From: Bacillota bacterium
GTDB lineage: Bacteria > Bacillota > Clostridia > Tissierellales > Peptoniphilaceae
DNA: 14,964 bases
Direction: 5' to 3'
NCBI GenBank assembly: GCA_023393715.1
Contig: JAEXCD010000125.1
Span: forward strand, 1-14,964
Part shown: in pieces, positions 1-6,300 of the stretch
How the letters are laid out: every line of letters begins with the position of its first letter
Position numbering within the stretch: position 1 is the first letter of the stretch
Position numbers and translations under genes: made by a program
Notes under the pieces: generated by a model
What the model was told of the DNA's origin: nothing
Databases searched by the model: none
The model's input: the letters and a program-made list of their open reading frames with translations, nothing else

Positions 1-221
1 GCAATATCCTGCGCCGCGCCAAAGCAATGATCCCGTTGATGGTGCCGCTGTTTCTGAATGCATTTCACCGCGCGGAGGAGCTGGGAACGGCGATGGAAGC
101 GAGGTGCTACCGCGGCGGGGCCGGCCGGACACGGCTGAATCCGCTGAATCTGACGAGGAGGGACGTGTTGACGCTGTTGCTTTCTCTGGCCGTGCTGACC
201 GGCCTCTGTTGGTTCTGGTGA
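1..221 (+). CDS. ecfT: EcfT, energy-coupling factor transporter transmembrane subunit (3' end only)
   Basis: This is the C-terminal end of the shared membrane subunit of an ECF vitamin/metal importer. The gene enters from the left edge; the frame beginning at base 3 is open to TGA at 219-221. The visible part carries the family's conserved cytoplasmic coupling motif, MEARCYRGG (EcfT consensus MEARGYRGG, an Ala-Arg-Gly type helix that docks on the EcfA ATPases), after FHRAEELGTA. A final hydrophobic helix, LTLLLSLAVLTGLCWFW, ends the protein. truA follows after four bases, the usual Firmicutes order (ecfA1-ecfA2-ecfT-truA). The ATG at 27 is internal, not a start. The substrate cannot be inferred because the S component is not in the window. 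Confidence 0.9.
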   Translation, partial: NILRRAKAMIPLMVPLFLNAFHRAEELGTAMEARCYRGGAGRTRLNPLNLTRRDVLTLLLSLAVLTGLCWFW

Positions 222-225
222 GGCG

Positions 226-981
226 ATGAAAAATATTTTACTGCGCGTCGCATATGACGGGACCCGGTTTCGCGGGTTTCAGGGACAGCCGGAGGAGCGC
301 ACGGTACAGGGGGAGCTCCGCCGTGCCGTCGACAAGCTGTTGGGCCGGCCGACGCGATTGATTGCGGCCGGACGAACGGATACCGGCGTACACGCGGAGG
401 AGCAATGGGTCAATTTTCTGAGTGCCTCGCCGATCGCTCCGAAGGGGATCGCACATCACCTGAAGCCGCTTCTTCCGGAGGATCTTTTGGCGCTGTCGTC
501 GGAGGAGGTGCCGCTGTCCTTTCATGCGCGCTTTTCCTCGGGAAAAAAGGTGTACCGGTATGTGCTGTCGCTGGATCAGCCGCTGCTTCCCGTGTACCGG
601 CATTATAAGGCGTCCTGCGCCTACCCGTTAGACGTCGGGGCGATGCGGCGCGTGCTGCCGCTCTTTCTCGGACGGCATGATTTTTCGGCATTCAGCAGAC
701 AAGATCCCCTGCGGCAGCCGATTCGGGATGTTTCACAGTTCACGATGGAGCAATCGGGCAATGACCTGGTGTTTCATATCGCAGGCGAGAGCTTTTTACA
801 CAATCAGATACGGATTATCATAGGGGCGTTAGTTGAGGTCGGCAGAGGACGGCTGACCGAAGCCCGGATCGCTCGGCTCCTTGAGGAGGGCGCCGCACAG
901 CCGGCTGCGCCGACGTATCCGGCCTGCGGGTTAACGCTGGAGCGTATTTTCCTGAAAAGCGAAAGCGCTGCACAGGAGTGA
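226..981 (+). CDS. truA: tRNA pseudouridine(38-40) synthase TruA
   Basis: TruA isomerises uridines 38, 39 and 40 of the tRNA anticodon stem-loop to pseudouridine in the cytoplasm. The 251-residue product has the normal family length. It starts with the typical MKNILLRVAYDGTRFRGFQ and contains the catalytic motif AAGRTDTGVHA, with Asp52 as the nucleophile. KVYRYVL and a late FLHNQIRIIIG segment, the conserved second-half motif, are also present. The ATG lies four bases after the ecfT stop and GTGAGG supplies a ribosome binding site, so it is probably translated with the ECF operon. No truncation is visible. Confidence 0.97.
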   Translation: MKNILLRVAYDGTRFRGFQGQPEERTVQGELRRAVDKLLGRPTRLIAAGRTDTGVHAEEQWVNFLSASPIAPKGIAHHLKPLLPEDLLALSSEEVPLSFHARFSSGKKVYRYVLSLDQPLLPVYRHYKASCAYPLDVGAMRRVLPLFLGRHDFSAFSRQDPLRQPIRDVSQFTMEQSGNDLVFHIAGESFLHNQIRIIIGALVEVGRGRLTEARIARLLEEGAAQPAAPTYPACGLTLERIFLKSESAAQE

Positions 982-1025
982 AAATAGATAATCAAAAAAA
1001 TAGGATGCGTAGAACGGGGGAATCT

Positions 1026-2267
1026 ATGAAAAAACTCACAAAAGCCGAAAAGAGCTGGATTCTTTACGATTGCGGGAATTCAGCGTATTCCATGGCGATC
1101 ACTACGGCGCTGCTTCCCATCTATTTTGGCATGTTTAAGCCCGGCGACGGCATGGATTTGGGCTACTTTAATTCCGTGGCGTCGATCCTGGTGGCGCTGC
1201 TGAGCCCGATTCTCGGGACGTTTGCCGATTATCAGGGAAGAAAGAAAAAGCTTTTTACCATCTTTTCGCTGCTGGGAATCGGCTGTACTGCGGGGCTTGC
1301 GCTCGTCCCCTATTATAACTGGCAGCTGCTGGTCACGCTCTATATCATCGGCGCCATCGGTTTTTCCGGCGCGAATATTTTTTATGATGCTTTTTTGGTC
1401 GACGTGTCAGCGGAGCAGGATATGGATCGCGTTTCCTCGATGGGCTATGCGTATGGGTATATTGCCTCGGTGCTGCCGTTTGCCCTGTGCCTGATGGGCG
1501 TCTACTTCCTTGGTATGGATGAGTTTGCCGGTTATCAGCTCGGCTTTTTTATCACGGCGCTGTGGTGGCTCGTGCTGACGATTCCGATGTATCGGAATGT
1601 TCGTCAGAATTATTACATAGAACCGGTTCCGAACCCCGTGCGGATGAGCTTTCGCCGCCTGGGGCAGACGATGAAAAATATCCGTCAGTATCGCGTGGTC
1701 GCGCTCTTTTTACTCGCCTACTTCCTGTATATCGACGGCGTCGATACGATTATCAAGATGGTCGTTCCCTATGCCGAGCAGGTGCTGGGCGGCACGTCGC
1801 TGGACATGTTCCTGCTTTTGGGCATTCTGCTCGTCATCCAGATCATTGCCTTCCCGTGCGCGCTGATTTACGGAAAGCTCGCGGGAAAGGTGGGAACGAA
1901 GCGCATGATTCAGTTCGCCATCCTCACCTACATCATCTCGGTTTTCTTTGCCGGAACGATTACCTCCGTCTATCAGATTTTCATATTAGGCGCTATGGTG
2001 GGTTCGGCCCAGGGCGGTATTCAGGCACTGTCGCGCAGCTTCTTTGCGAAGATCGTTCCGAAGGAGCAGTCGAATGAATTTTTCGGGTTCTATAACATTT
2101 TCGGCAAATTTGCGGCTATTCTCGGGCCGTTGATCATGAGTCTGGTCACCGATATCACAGGCGACGCGCGTCTTTCGATATACGGTATTTTGCCCTTGTT
2201 TGTATGCGGCCTGATTCTGACCTTCTTTTTGCCGAAGACAGGCGAAGAGGTGGGGGAAAAACAGTAA
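1026..2267 (+). CDS. MFS transporter, UMF1/Atg22-like family
   Basis: This is a 12-helix integral membrane permease of the major facilitator superfamily. The product from ATG 1026 is 413 residues. Its start, SWILYDCGNSAYSMAITT, matches the first-helix signature of the UMF1 (vacuole effluxer Atg22-like) family (W-[IL]-Y-D-x-x-N-S-[AG]). GTFADYQGRKKK after helix 2 is the MFS loop motif A. In yeast Atg22 exports amino acids from the vacuole; the substrates of bacterial members are largely unknown. I chose ATG 1026 because a GGGGG-rich site (1016-1020) precedes it and the family signature begins shortly after. The frame is open back to 978, but that start overlaps the truA stop and adds an unconserved polar stretch. 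An effluxer role is inference from family only. Confidence 0.87.
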   Translation: MKKLTKAEKSWILYDCGNSAYSMAITTALLPIYFGMFKPGDGMDLGYFNSVASILVALLSPILGTFADYQGRKKKLFTIFSLLGIGCTAGLALVPYYNWQLLVTLYIIGAIGFSGANIFYDAFLVDVSAEQDMDRVSSMGYAYGYIASVLPFALCLMGVYFLGMDEFAGYQLGFFITALWWLVLTIPMYRNVRQNYYIEPVPNPVRMSFRRLGQTMKNIRQYRVVALFLLAYFLYIDGVDTIIKMVVPYAEQVLGGTSLDMFLLLGILLVIQIIAFPCALIYGKLAGKVGTKRMIQFAILTYIISVFFAGTITSVYQIFILGAMVGSAQGGIQALSRSFFAKIVPKEQSNEFFGFYNIFGKFAAILGPLIMSLVTDITGDARLSIYGILPLFVCGLILTFFLPKTGEEVGEKQ

Positions 2268-2325
2268 GGCTGCGGCAATATCTGAACGAGTAAGGATCGA
2301 TAAATATATTTGGGAGGAAAAGATT

Positions 2326-3270
2326 ATGGCACATCCGATTCGAAAATTTTTTGCGGACGAGCACGGTTTTCAAAAGGCGGGAACGACGCATTACTATGGG
2401 CGCATTGACGGGGTTCCCGTGGTGTGCCGATTCGACGAGCGCAACCGAACGTTCGATCTGATATTTTCCGCCGTATCCGACGGCACACTCGAGGTGTCGG
2501 AGCCGTGGCTGAGCGAGTGCAAGGATCGAAAATGGATTAAGGACTCCACGCTTACCGGCACGATGCTGCGCCTTTCCGGACGTTCGATGAACGGCAAAAA
2601 GGGAACGGAGCAAATCGAAGGCCTCGTTCATGGCGCACTGGAGCAGCTCCGCGAGCACGGCTTTGGCGTAGGAAGCTTTTACAGCGGCAAGCCGGAGGAC
2701 GGTACAGAGGTGTATCAGGTCAACAATGAGGTGCTGTTTTTGAATCACGGAGAAATCGACCAGATCAAGGAAGCGCTTGAGGAGCGTAAAGAGGAAAAAA
2801 CCTACGAAAAGGAGAATTACTTTTTGGGCATTCTCGGCGCGCTGATCGGCGCAATCGCCGGCGGGATCCTGTGGGTGCTCATCGGACATTTTGGCTATTA
2901 TGCATGGATCGCCGGAATCGGCGCAGTCGCGATGTCCTTTGCGCTCTACAAAAAATTTGCAGGAGGCCGTGTCAGCAAACTCGGCGCATTCTTGGTGTTT
3001 TTGATTTCCATCGGCGTCATCTTTGCTTCGAGCATCGTGGAGTGGGCGTGGAGACTTTACGACGTCGCCGCAGCCTATTACGATGTGACGTTTTTTGACG
3101 TATTGCCTCAGACGTGGGACGCTGTCACGCAGACGCCAGAGGTCAGCGGAGCCTTTTTTATGGATCTTTTGATCGGAATCGGTGTGGTCGTGGTTGTCGG
3201 AGCGTTTGTCCTGATCGGCTCCTATCGGGAAAACGCGGGCTACTACACTATTAAGAAGCTGTCGGATTGA
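2326..3270 (+). CDS. Unrecognised membrane protein with cytosolic N-terminal domain and four helices
   Basis: I do not recognise this 314-residue protein. Residues 1-160 are soluble and charged, with alternating strands (HYYGRIDGVPVVCRF, RTFDLIFSAV) and a Lys/Glu-rich linker around 147-164 (ALEERKEEKTYEKEN). Four likely membrane helices follow at about 166-186, 190-208, 217-237 and 279-299. A hydrophilic loop with Asp, Tyr and Trp residues lies between helices 3 and 4. The layout suggests a cytoplasmic sensing or binding domain tethered to a small membrane domain. The start is well supported by GGGAGG at 2312-2317. It sits 58 bases after the MFS gene in the same direction and is probably cotranscribed with it. 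No catalytic motif is visible and no function is assigned. Confidence 0.8.
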   Translation: MAHPIRKFFADEHGFQKAGTTHYYGRIDGVPVVCRFDERNRTFDLIFSAVSDGTLEVSEPWLSECKDRKWIKDSTLTGTMLRLSGRSMNGKKGTEQIEGLVHGALEQLREHGFGVGSFYSGKPEDGTEVYQVNNEVLFLNHGEIDQIKEALEERKEEKTYEKENYFLGILGALIGAIAGGILWVLIGHFGYYAWIAGIGAVAMSFALYKKFAGGRVSKLGAFLVFLISIGVIFASSIVEWAWRLYDVAAAYYDVTFFDVLPQTWDAVTQTPEVSGAFFMDLLIGIGVVVVVGAFVLIGSYRENAGYYTIKKLSD

Positions 3271-3290
3271 ACGGTTTTTTCCGTTTTTTG
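3270..3290 (+). terminator. Weak intrinsic terminator after the membrane protein gene
   Basis: AACGG (3270-3274) pairs with CCGTT (3281-3285) around a six-T loop and is followed by TTTT. An alternative hairpin, CGTTTTT (3282-3288) with AAAAACG (3294-3300), competes with it. The stem is short, so readthrough into the rplM region is likely. Confidence 0.4.
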
Positions 3291-3322
3291 GCGAAAAACG
3301 CGTCGCGGTGCGACAGAAGGAA

Positions 3323-3351
3323 TTGACAAAATCGACAAACACGGCTATACT
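3323..3351 (+). promoter_or_regulatory. Sigma-A-type promoter of rplM-rpsI
   Basis: A perfect -35 box TTGACA (3323-3328) is followed after exactly 17 bases by the -10 box TATACT (3346-3351). The predicted transcription start is near 3358, leaving a leader of about 160 nt before rplM. This fits the high expression expected of ribosomal protein genes. Confidence 0.85.
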
Positions 3352-3357
3352 GTCACA

Positions 3358-3518
3358 GTATCTGTGTAGCGGGACGTGTGTCCCTTTATGCGATATCTTC
3401 GAGAATTCAATTCGCAGCGTCGATGTGCGAACCACAAATTGTCGAATGAACAAACACCGCCTCCTTGCGGGCGGAGTCGAAATACGCGGGCAGGATATTG
3501 AGAAAGGGAGAAATCACA
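3358..3518 (+). promoter_or_regulatory. Structured 5' leader of rplM, possible L13-type autoregulatory leader
   Basis: The untranslated leader has several clear hairpins: GGGAC-GTGT-GTCCC (3371-3384), TTCGCA (3411-3416) with TGCGAA (3426-3431), and CCGCC (3457-3461) with GGCGG (3470-3474). It ends in the ribosome binding site GAAAGGGAG (3502-3510). Firmicutes rplM transcripts often carry an L13 leader thought to bind L13 or S9 and repress the operon. Position and length fit, but I could not match the consensus by eye, so the family assignment is inference. There is no T-rich terminator in it, so any control would act on translation. Confidence 0.42.
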
Positions 3519-3947
3519 ATGAAGACCTACATGGCGAAGCCTTTAGAGGTGGAGCGCAAGTGGTATGTCGTCGATGCGACCGATCAGATCGTCGGACGCC
3601 TGGCAGCCAATGTTGCGGCGATCCTCAGAGGAAAAAACAAACCGACCTTCACGCCGAACGTCGATACGGGCGACTATGTCATCATTATCAATGCGGATAA
3701 GGTTCGTCTGAGCGGAAACAAAGAGCACTCGAAAGAGTATGTCCGTTACACCGGCTTTGTCGGCGGACGCAAGACGACATCCTTCCATGAGATGATGGAA
3801 AAGCATCCGGAGCGCGTGCTGGAACATGCGATTAAGGGCATGCTGCCGCACAACAGCCTGGGGCGCGATATGTATCGTAAGTTGAAGGTTTATGCCGGAC
3901 CGGAGCACAAGCATGCTGCTCAGATGCCGGAAGAGCTGACGTTTTAA
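3519..3947 (+). CDS. rplM: 50S ribosomal protein L13
   Basis: L13 is an early-assembling protein of the large ribosomal subunit. The 142-residue product has the standard bacterial length. It starts MKTYMAKP and contains RKWYVVDATDQIVGRLA, the GDYVIIINADKV block, YRHTG-equivalent YVRYTGFVGG, and the C-terminal MLPHNSLGRDMYRKLKVYAG signature. ATG 3519 is chosen over the in-frame 3465 codon because GAAAGGGAG lies eight bases upstream and family members begin here. rpsI follows after 15 bases in the same transcript. Confidence 0.98.
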   Translation: MKTYMAKPLEVERKWYVVDATDQIVGRLAANVAAILRGKNKPTFTPNVDTGDYVIIINADKVRLSGNKEHSKEYVRYTGFVGGRKTTSFHEMMEKHPERVLEHAIKGMLPHNSLGRDMYRKLKVYAGPEHKHAAQMPEELTF

Positions 3948-3962
3948 GGCGGGGAGGACAAT

Positions 3963-4352
3963 ATGGATAATCAGTATCGTGGAACAGGCCGCAGAAAGAC
4001 GGCGGTTGCCCGCGTTCGCCTGCTTCCGGGGGATGGAAAGTTTACGGTAAATAACCGTTCGATTGATGAGTATTTTGACTATGAAACGCTTCGCGATATC
4101 GCAAAAGCGCCGCTGACGCTTACGAATACGCAGGGCAGCTTTGACGTCGTGGTAAACGTCAAGGGCGGCGGATACACCGGCCAGGCCGGAGCCGTTCGTC
4201 ACGGCGTTGCCCGTGCGCTGCTGGAGTTTGATCCGAACCTTCGTGCGACGCTGAAGCACGCGGGATTCCTGACGCGCGACGCACGCCAGAAGGAGAGAAA
4301 GAAGTACGGTCTGAAGAAGGCGAGAAAGAGCCCTCAGTTCAGCAAGAGATAA
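3963..4352 (+). CDS. rpsI: 30S ribosomal protein S9
   Basis: S9 is a small-subunit protein whose C-terminal tail reaches the P-site tRNA. The 129-residue product has the normal length and the conserved YRGTGRRKTAVARVRL start. The internal GGGYTGQAGAVRHGVARAL block is present, and the tail RKSPQFSKR ends with the universally conserved Lys-Arg. GGGGAGG (3952-3958) is the ribosome binding site. rplM-rpsI is a conserved two-gene operon, here followed directly by a strong terminator. Confidence 0.98.
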   Translation: MDNQYRGTGRRKTAVARVRLLPGDGKFTVNNRSIDEYFDYETLRDIAKAPLTLTNTQGSFDVVVNVKGGGYTGQAGAVRHGVARALLEFDPNLRATLKHAGFLTRDARQKERKKYGLKKARKSPQFSKR

Positions 4353-4382
4353 TTTCTCAGAAAATTGTATTTCAAACAGCAA

Positions 4383-4420
4383 AAAAGCCCGGGAAATCAA
4401 GGTTTCCGGGCTTTTCTTTT
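4383..4420 (+). terminator. Intrinsic terminator of rplM-rpsI
   Basis: AAAAGCCCGG-G-AAA pairs with TTTCCGGGCTTTT around TCAAGG, with a single bulged G in the left arm, and runs into CTTTTCTTTT. It begins about 30 bases after the rpsI stop. Confidence 0.9.
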
Positions 4421-4440
4421 ATGGAGCTTCTGTTTTCTTT

Positions 4441-4471
4441 CGGAAAAACCGGATGCTTTTATTCCGTTTTT
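4441..4471 (+). terminator. Possible second, weaker terminator
   Basis: CGGAA (4441-4445) can pair with TTCCG (4462-4466), directly followed by five T. The stem is only five bp and the loop is 16 nt, so this is a tentative back-up terminator behind the strong one at 4383-4420. Confidence 0.3.
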
Positions 4472-4514
4472 AATGAGTGAACCATAAGGGAAAGCTCATT
4501 TTAGAGCTCTGTAG

Positions 4515-4649
4515 AAACGAGACTTGTATCTGAAGCGCGTGATCGCGTTTCAGGATCAAGAGATGATAAAAGTCGTGACCGGCATCCGGCGCTGCGGGAA
4601 ATCCGGTTTGATGAAGCGGATGGAGGAACATCTGCGGGAAGGAAAATAG
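4515..4649 (+). pseudogene. 5' fragment of a DUF4143-type AAA family ATPase gene
   Basis: In the frame read from 4515 to the TAG at 4647-4649, the translation begins KRDLYLKRVIAFQDQEMIKV and continues VTGIRRCGKSGLMKRMEEHL. This is the N-terminus of the ATPases with a C-terminal DUF4143 domain (typically ...LYLNKLIAFKDTDLIKVVTGIRRCGKSTLL), including the P-loop G-I-R-R-C-G-K-S. Intact family members are about 400 residues; here only about 44 remain. An in-frame TAG (4512) replaces the start region and another TAG closes it, and no later part of the gene is visible downstream. The P-loop is intact apart from Gly for Thr after the Ser. I read this as a decayed remnant. An expressed microprotein is unlikely because there is no start codon with a ribosome binding site. 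Confidence 0.65.
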
Positions 4650-4665
4650 AGACAATCCTTGTCTC
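4649..4665. repeat. Perfect 7-bp hairpin after the ATPase remnant
   Basis: GAGACAA (4649-4655) and TTGTCTC (4659-4665) form a perfect inverted repeat with a 3-nt loop TCC, right at the stop codon of the ATPase fragment. There is no T-run, so it is not a classic terminator. It could be a scar of the deletion that truncated the gene. Confidence 0.45.
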
Positions 4666-4671
4666 ATTTGG

Positions 4672-4709
4672 AAAACAGGGCGTTTGCTTGCTTCGTGTCC
4701 TGTTTTTTC
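4672..4709 (+). terminator. Intrinsic terminator upstream of the XRE regulator gene
   Basis: AAAACAGG (4672-4679) pairs with CCTGTTTT (4699-4706) around a 19-nt loop and runs into TTTTTTCTT. It lies between the ATPase remnant and the regulator gene and may have ended the lost gene. If the regulator's promoter lies further upstream it could act as an attenuator. Confidence 0.6.
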
Positions 4710-4751
4710 TTACCCGCCTGAGCTATTCTGCTCTCGAAAGGAGGATCGCAG

Positions 4752-5273
4752 ATGGATCAACAAAAGATCGGGACATTCTTAAAAGAGCTCCGAAAAGAAA
4801 AAGCCGTCACCCAGGAAGAACTTGCGGAGATGCTGAATGTATCGCGCCGCACGGTTTCGCGCTGGGAAACTGGCAGCAACATGCCGGATCTGGATATCCT
4901 TGTGGAACTGGCAGATTACTATGAAGTGAATATCCGGGAGCTGCTGGATGGAGAAAGGAGAAGCGAGCACATGAATCAGGAGTTGAAAGAAACCGTAGTT
5001 AAGGTGGCAGATTACAGCAATGAGGAGAAATTGAAGTACACGAAACGTCTGCATGCGTGGTTTATCGTGGCCCTGATCTCTTTTGCAGTATACTTTGCAA
5101 CACTGTTTATGCAGCCGGAAGCGCCAAACGCTGTATTTGACTTTACGCAGGGACTGATGCTTGGGATCGCGTTTGCGATGAACATCATCGGAGTTCTGAT
5201 GACAGGCAAGCACGGCAGGAAACTGTGTGAGGCAAAAATGCGCCTGCTGAAAAAGAATCGTTCAGCGGCGTAA
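4752..5273 (+). CDS. XRE-family HTH regulator with two membrane helices
   Basis: This 173-residue protein is a membrane-attached DNA-binding regulator. Residues 6-60 form a Cro/CI-type helix-turn-helix (IGTFLKELRKEKAVTQEEL, then SRRTVSRWETGSNMPDLDIL), where VSRRTVSRWE is the recognition helix. LADYYEVNIRELLDGE is the usual end of this domain. A charged linker follows, then two likely membrane helices at about 101-120 (AWFIVALISFAVYFATLFM) and 130-150. The basic tail GRKLCEAKMRLLKKNR ends the protein. Such proteins are common single-gene regulators in Firmicutes, often next to the transporter they control, but no obvious partner is adjacent here. AAAGGAGG (4737-4744) fixes the start. A terminator follows at 5321-5357, so it is monocistronic. 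Confidence 0.85.
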   Translation: MDQQKIGTFLKELRKEKAVTQEELAEMLNVSRRTVSRWETGSNMPDLDILVELADYYEVNIRELLDGERRSEHMNQELKETVVKVADYSNEEKLKYTKRLHAWFIVALISFAVYFATLFMQPEAPNAVFDFTQGLMLGIAFAMNIIGVLMTGKHGRKLCEAKMRLLKKNRSAA

Positions 5274-5320
5274 AAGCAGAACCGATAAGCGACAACATAC
5301 AGAGCGATGATATTGCCCTG

Positions 5321-5357
5321 ACCGGCTGGTTTTCCAAATGAAGATCAGCCGGTTTTT
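5321..5357 (+). terminator. Intrinsic terminator of the XRE regulator gene
   Basis: ACCGGCTG (5321-5328) pairs perfectly with CAGCCGGT (5346-5353) around a 17-nt loop, followed by TTTTA. It lies about 50 bases after the regulator's stop codon. Confidence 0.8.
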
Positions 5358-5486
5358 ACATAGCCGGGTGTTTCCCCGCACAGCTGCATTGGGATGAACG
5401 CATGCTCAGGGAACGTAAAAACGCTGTCTATGAGATGCTCTGTTTTGGCAGCGCAACCAAATGGAATGAAAATGTCTAAATGGACT
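5358..5486. other. Intergenic stretch without an intact gene, possible gene remnant
   Basis: No gene with a ribosome binding site is visible. One frame ending at TAA 5477-5479 reads HWDERMLRERKNAVYEML followed by CFGSATKWNENV. This looks protein-like but lacks a start and is not recognised. It may be a decayed 3' end of a lost gene. Confidence 0.3.
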
Positions 5487-5515
5487 TTGACCTTTCGCCC
5501 GGAAGGAAGTAAGAT
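5487..5515 (+). promoter_or_regulatory. Promoter of the YgbA-family gene
   Basis: TTGACC (5487-5492) and TAAGAT (5510-5515) are separated by 17 bases. The predicted start of transcription, near 5522, falls at the left edge of the inverted repeat at 5524-5539. The -10 box is a 4 of 6 match to consensus. Confidence 0.5.
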
Positions 5516-5523
5516 GCACATAG

Positions 5524-5539
5524 GTTAGATAATGCTAAC
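5524..5539. promoter_or_regulatory. Inverted repeat GTTAG-N6-CTAAC, likely repressor operator
   Basis: GTTAGATAATGCTAAC is a perfect 5-bp dyad with a six-base spacer, immediately downstream of the predicted -10 box, where a bound repressor would block transcription. TTAG/CTAA half-sites resemble operators of DtxR/MntR-type metal-dependent repressors, which often precede feo genes in Firmicutes. The repressor identity is inference. The repeat is too short to be a terminator. Confidence 0.5.
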
Positions 5540-5567
5540 TGTTAATTTATAGCTGGAGGTGCTGGGG

Positions 5568-5954
5568 ATGAGCGCAACCATGGAATTGGGTGATAACGTA
5601 ATGGATGTCAGCACAAAACGGGAGCGGGAAAAGAAACTGGTCAGTGAGATGATCGCTCTGTATTGCCACGGAAACCACGGCACAGCAAAGGGCCGCCTGT
5701 GCGATTCGTGCAGAGAACTGGCGGACTATGCGAGTGCAAGAAGCGACAGATGCCCCTTCATGGAGAACAAGACATTTTGTTCCAATTGTAAGGTGCATTG
5801 CTATAAACCGGAGATGAGAGAAAAAATCCGCACGGTCATGCGATATTCGGGGCCAAGGATGCTATTTCATCACCCGGTTACGGCCATAAGACATGTGATC
5901 GAGACAAAAAGAGAGAAGAAAAGGATGGAAAAGGAAGATCGGGAAGGTAAGTAG
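5568..5954 (+). CDS. YgbA-family (nitrous oxide-stimulated promoter) Cys-rich protein
   Basis: This is a small cytosolic protein of 128 residues in the YgbA_NO Pfam family, whose enterobacterial member ygbA is induced by nitric oxide. Its biochemical function is not established. The family signature is complete: EMIALYCHGNHG, LCDSCRELADYA, RCPF, CSNCKVHCYKPEMREKIR, and RYSGPRMLFHHPVTAIRH. Seven cysteines (33, 45, 48, 62, 71, 74, 78) plus His34, His37 and His77 suggest a metal or Fe-S site, which is inference. GGAGG (5555-5559) gives ATG 5568 a spacing of eight bases; the in-frame GTG at 5559 overlaps that site and is unlikely. The DtxR-like operator upstream suggests iron or redox control. 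Its stop overlaps the possible GTG start of the next small gene. Confidence 0.85.
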   Translation: MSATMELGDNVMDVSTKREREKKLVSEMIALYCHGNHGTAKGRLCDSCRELADYASARSDRCPFMENKTFCSNCKVHCYKPEMREKIRTVMRYSGPRMLFHHPVTAIRHVIETKREKKRMEKEDREGK

Positions 5955-6172
5955 TGAGCATGTTCGAACACTCGGGCATGCTGATTGAGAACGGAGCGGT
6001 GTTTCAAAATGAATATGAGGAAGACATCCCGCCCGCACTCCCAACCGTCGTCAAAAAGACGGGTGCGCCGAAAACCGGAGACCGGGGTATTGCCCTGACG
6101 TCGGCAATCGTGTTATTCGTCAGCGGCGCAGGAACGGTACTCATCAAAAGAAGAAAGCGCCCGCAGATCTGA
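5954..6172 (+). CDS. Small protein with LPXTG-like sorting tail but no signal peptide
   Basis: This 72-residue frame ends like a sortase substrate: APKTGD (residues 38-43, LPXTG-like with Ala for Leu), a hydrophobic helix at 46-64 (GIALTSAIVLFVSGAGTVL) and the basic tail KRRKR. The first 37 residues are acidic and Pro-containing, and no N-terminal signal peptide is visible. Sec export and true cell-wall anchoring are therefore doubtful. It could instead be a small membrane protein, or the surviving 3' end of a larger surface protein gene. GTG 5954 overlaps the preceding TAG by one base, with GGAAGG just upstream; ATG 5960 is an alternative start. A 21-bp terminator hairpin follows 15 bases after the stop. 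Confidence 0.55.
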   Translation: MSMFEHSGMLIENGAVFQNEYEEDIPPALPTVVKKTGAPKTGDRGIALTSAIVLFVSGAGTVLIKRRKRPQI

Positions 6173-6186
6173 ACGGACAATGACCG

Positions 6187-6231
6187 TAAAACAAAGAGCC
6201 GGATTCCTTAGGAATCCGGCTCTTTGTTTTA
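6187..6231. terminator. Bidirectional intrinsic terminator between converging genes
   Basis: A perfect 21-bp stem (6187-6207 with 6211-6231, loop TTA) has the core AGAGCCGGATTCC and is flanked by AAAA on the left and TTTT on the right. It therefore reads as stem plus T-run on both strands. It ends the YgbA/small-protein unit from the left and the scf/FAD dehydrogenase operon from the right. Confidence 0.93.
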
Positions 6232-6300
6232 CTGGGTCGCTGAAATCGTCAACTTCGTCGACGGTCCTATCATTCGTGCCCTCTTCGCATTCCCTTTTTT

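Noticed and set aside
978..1025. Upstream in-frame start for the MFS transporter
   Set aside because: It overlaps the truA stop, has no good ribosome binding site and adds a polar stretch not seen in the family; ATG 1026 has a purine-rich site upstream.
2155..3453. Long minus-strand open frame (432 codons) opposite the membrane protein gene
   Set aside because: It is antisense to two supported genes and the rplM promoter, its translation is rich in His, Arg and Ser with no recognisable domain, and it has no ribosome binding site.
3543..4400. Minus-strand open frame opposite rplM-rpsI
   Set aside because: It lies fully antisense to two certain ribosomal protein genes and covers their terminator; a by-product of codon bias.
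5394..5528. 44-codon plus-strand frame upstream of the YgbA gene
   Set aside because: It has no ribosome binding site, no recognised similarity, and runs through the promoter and operator.
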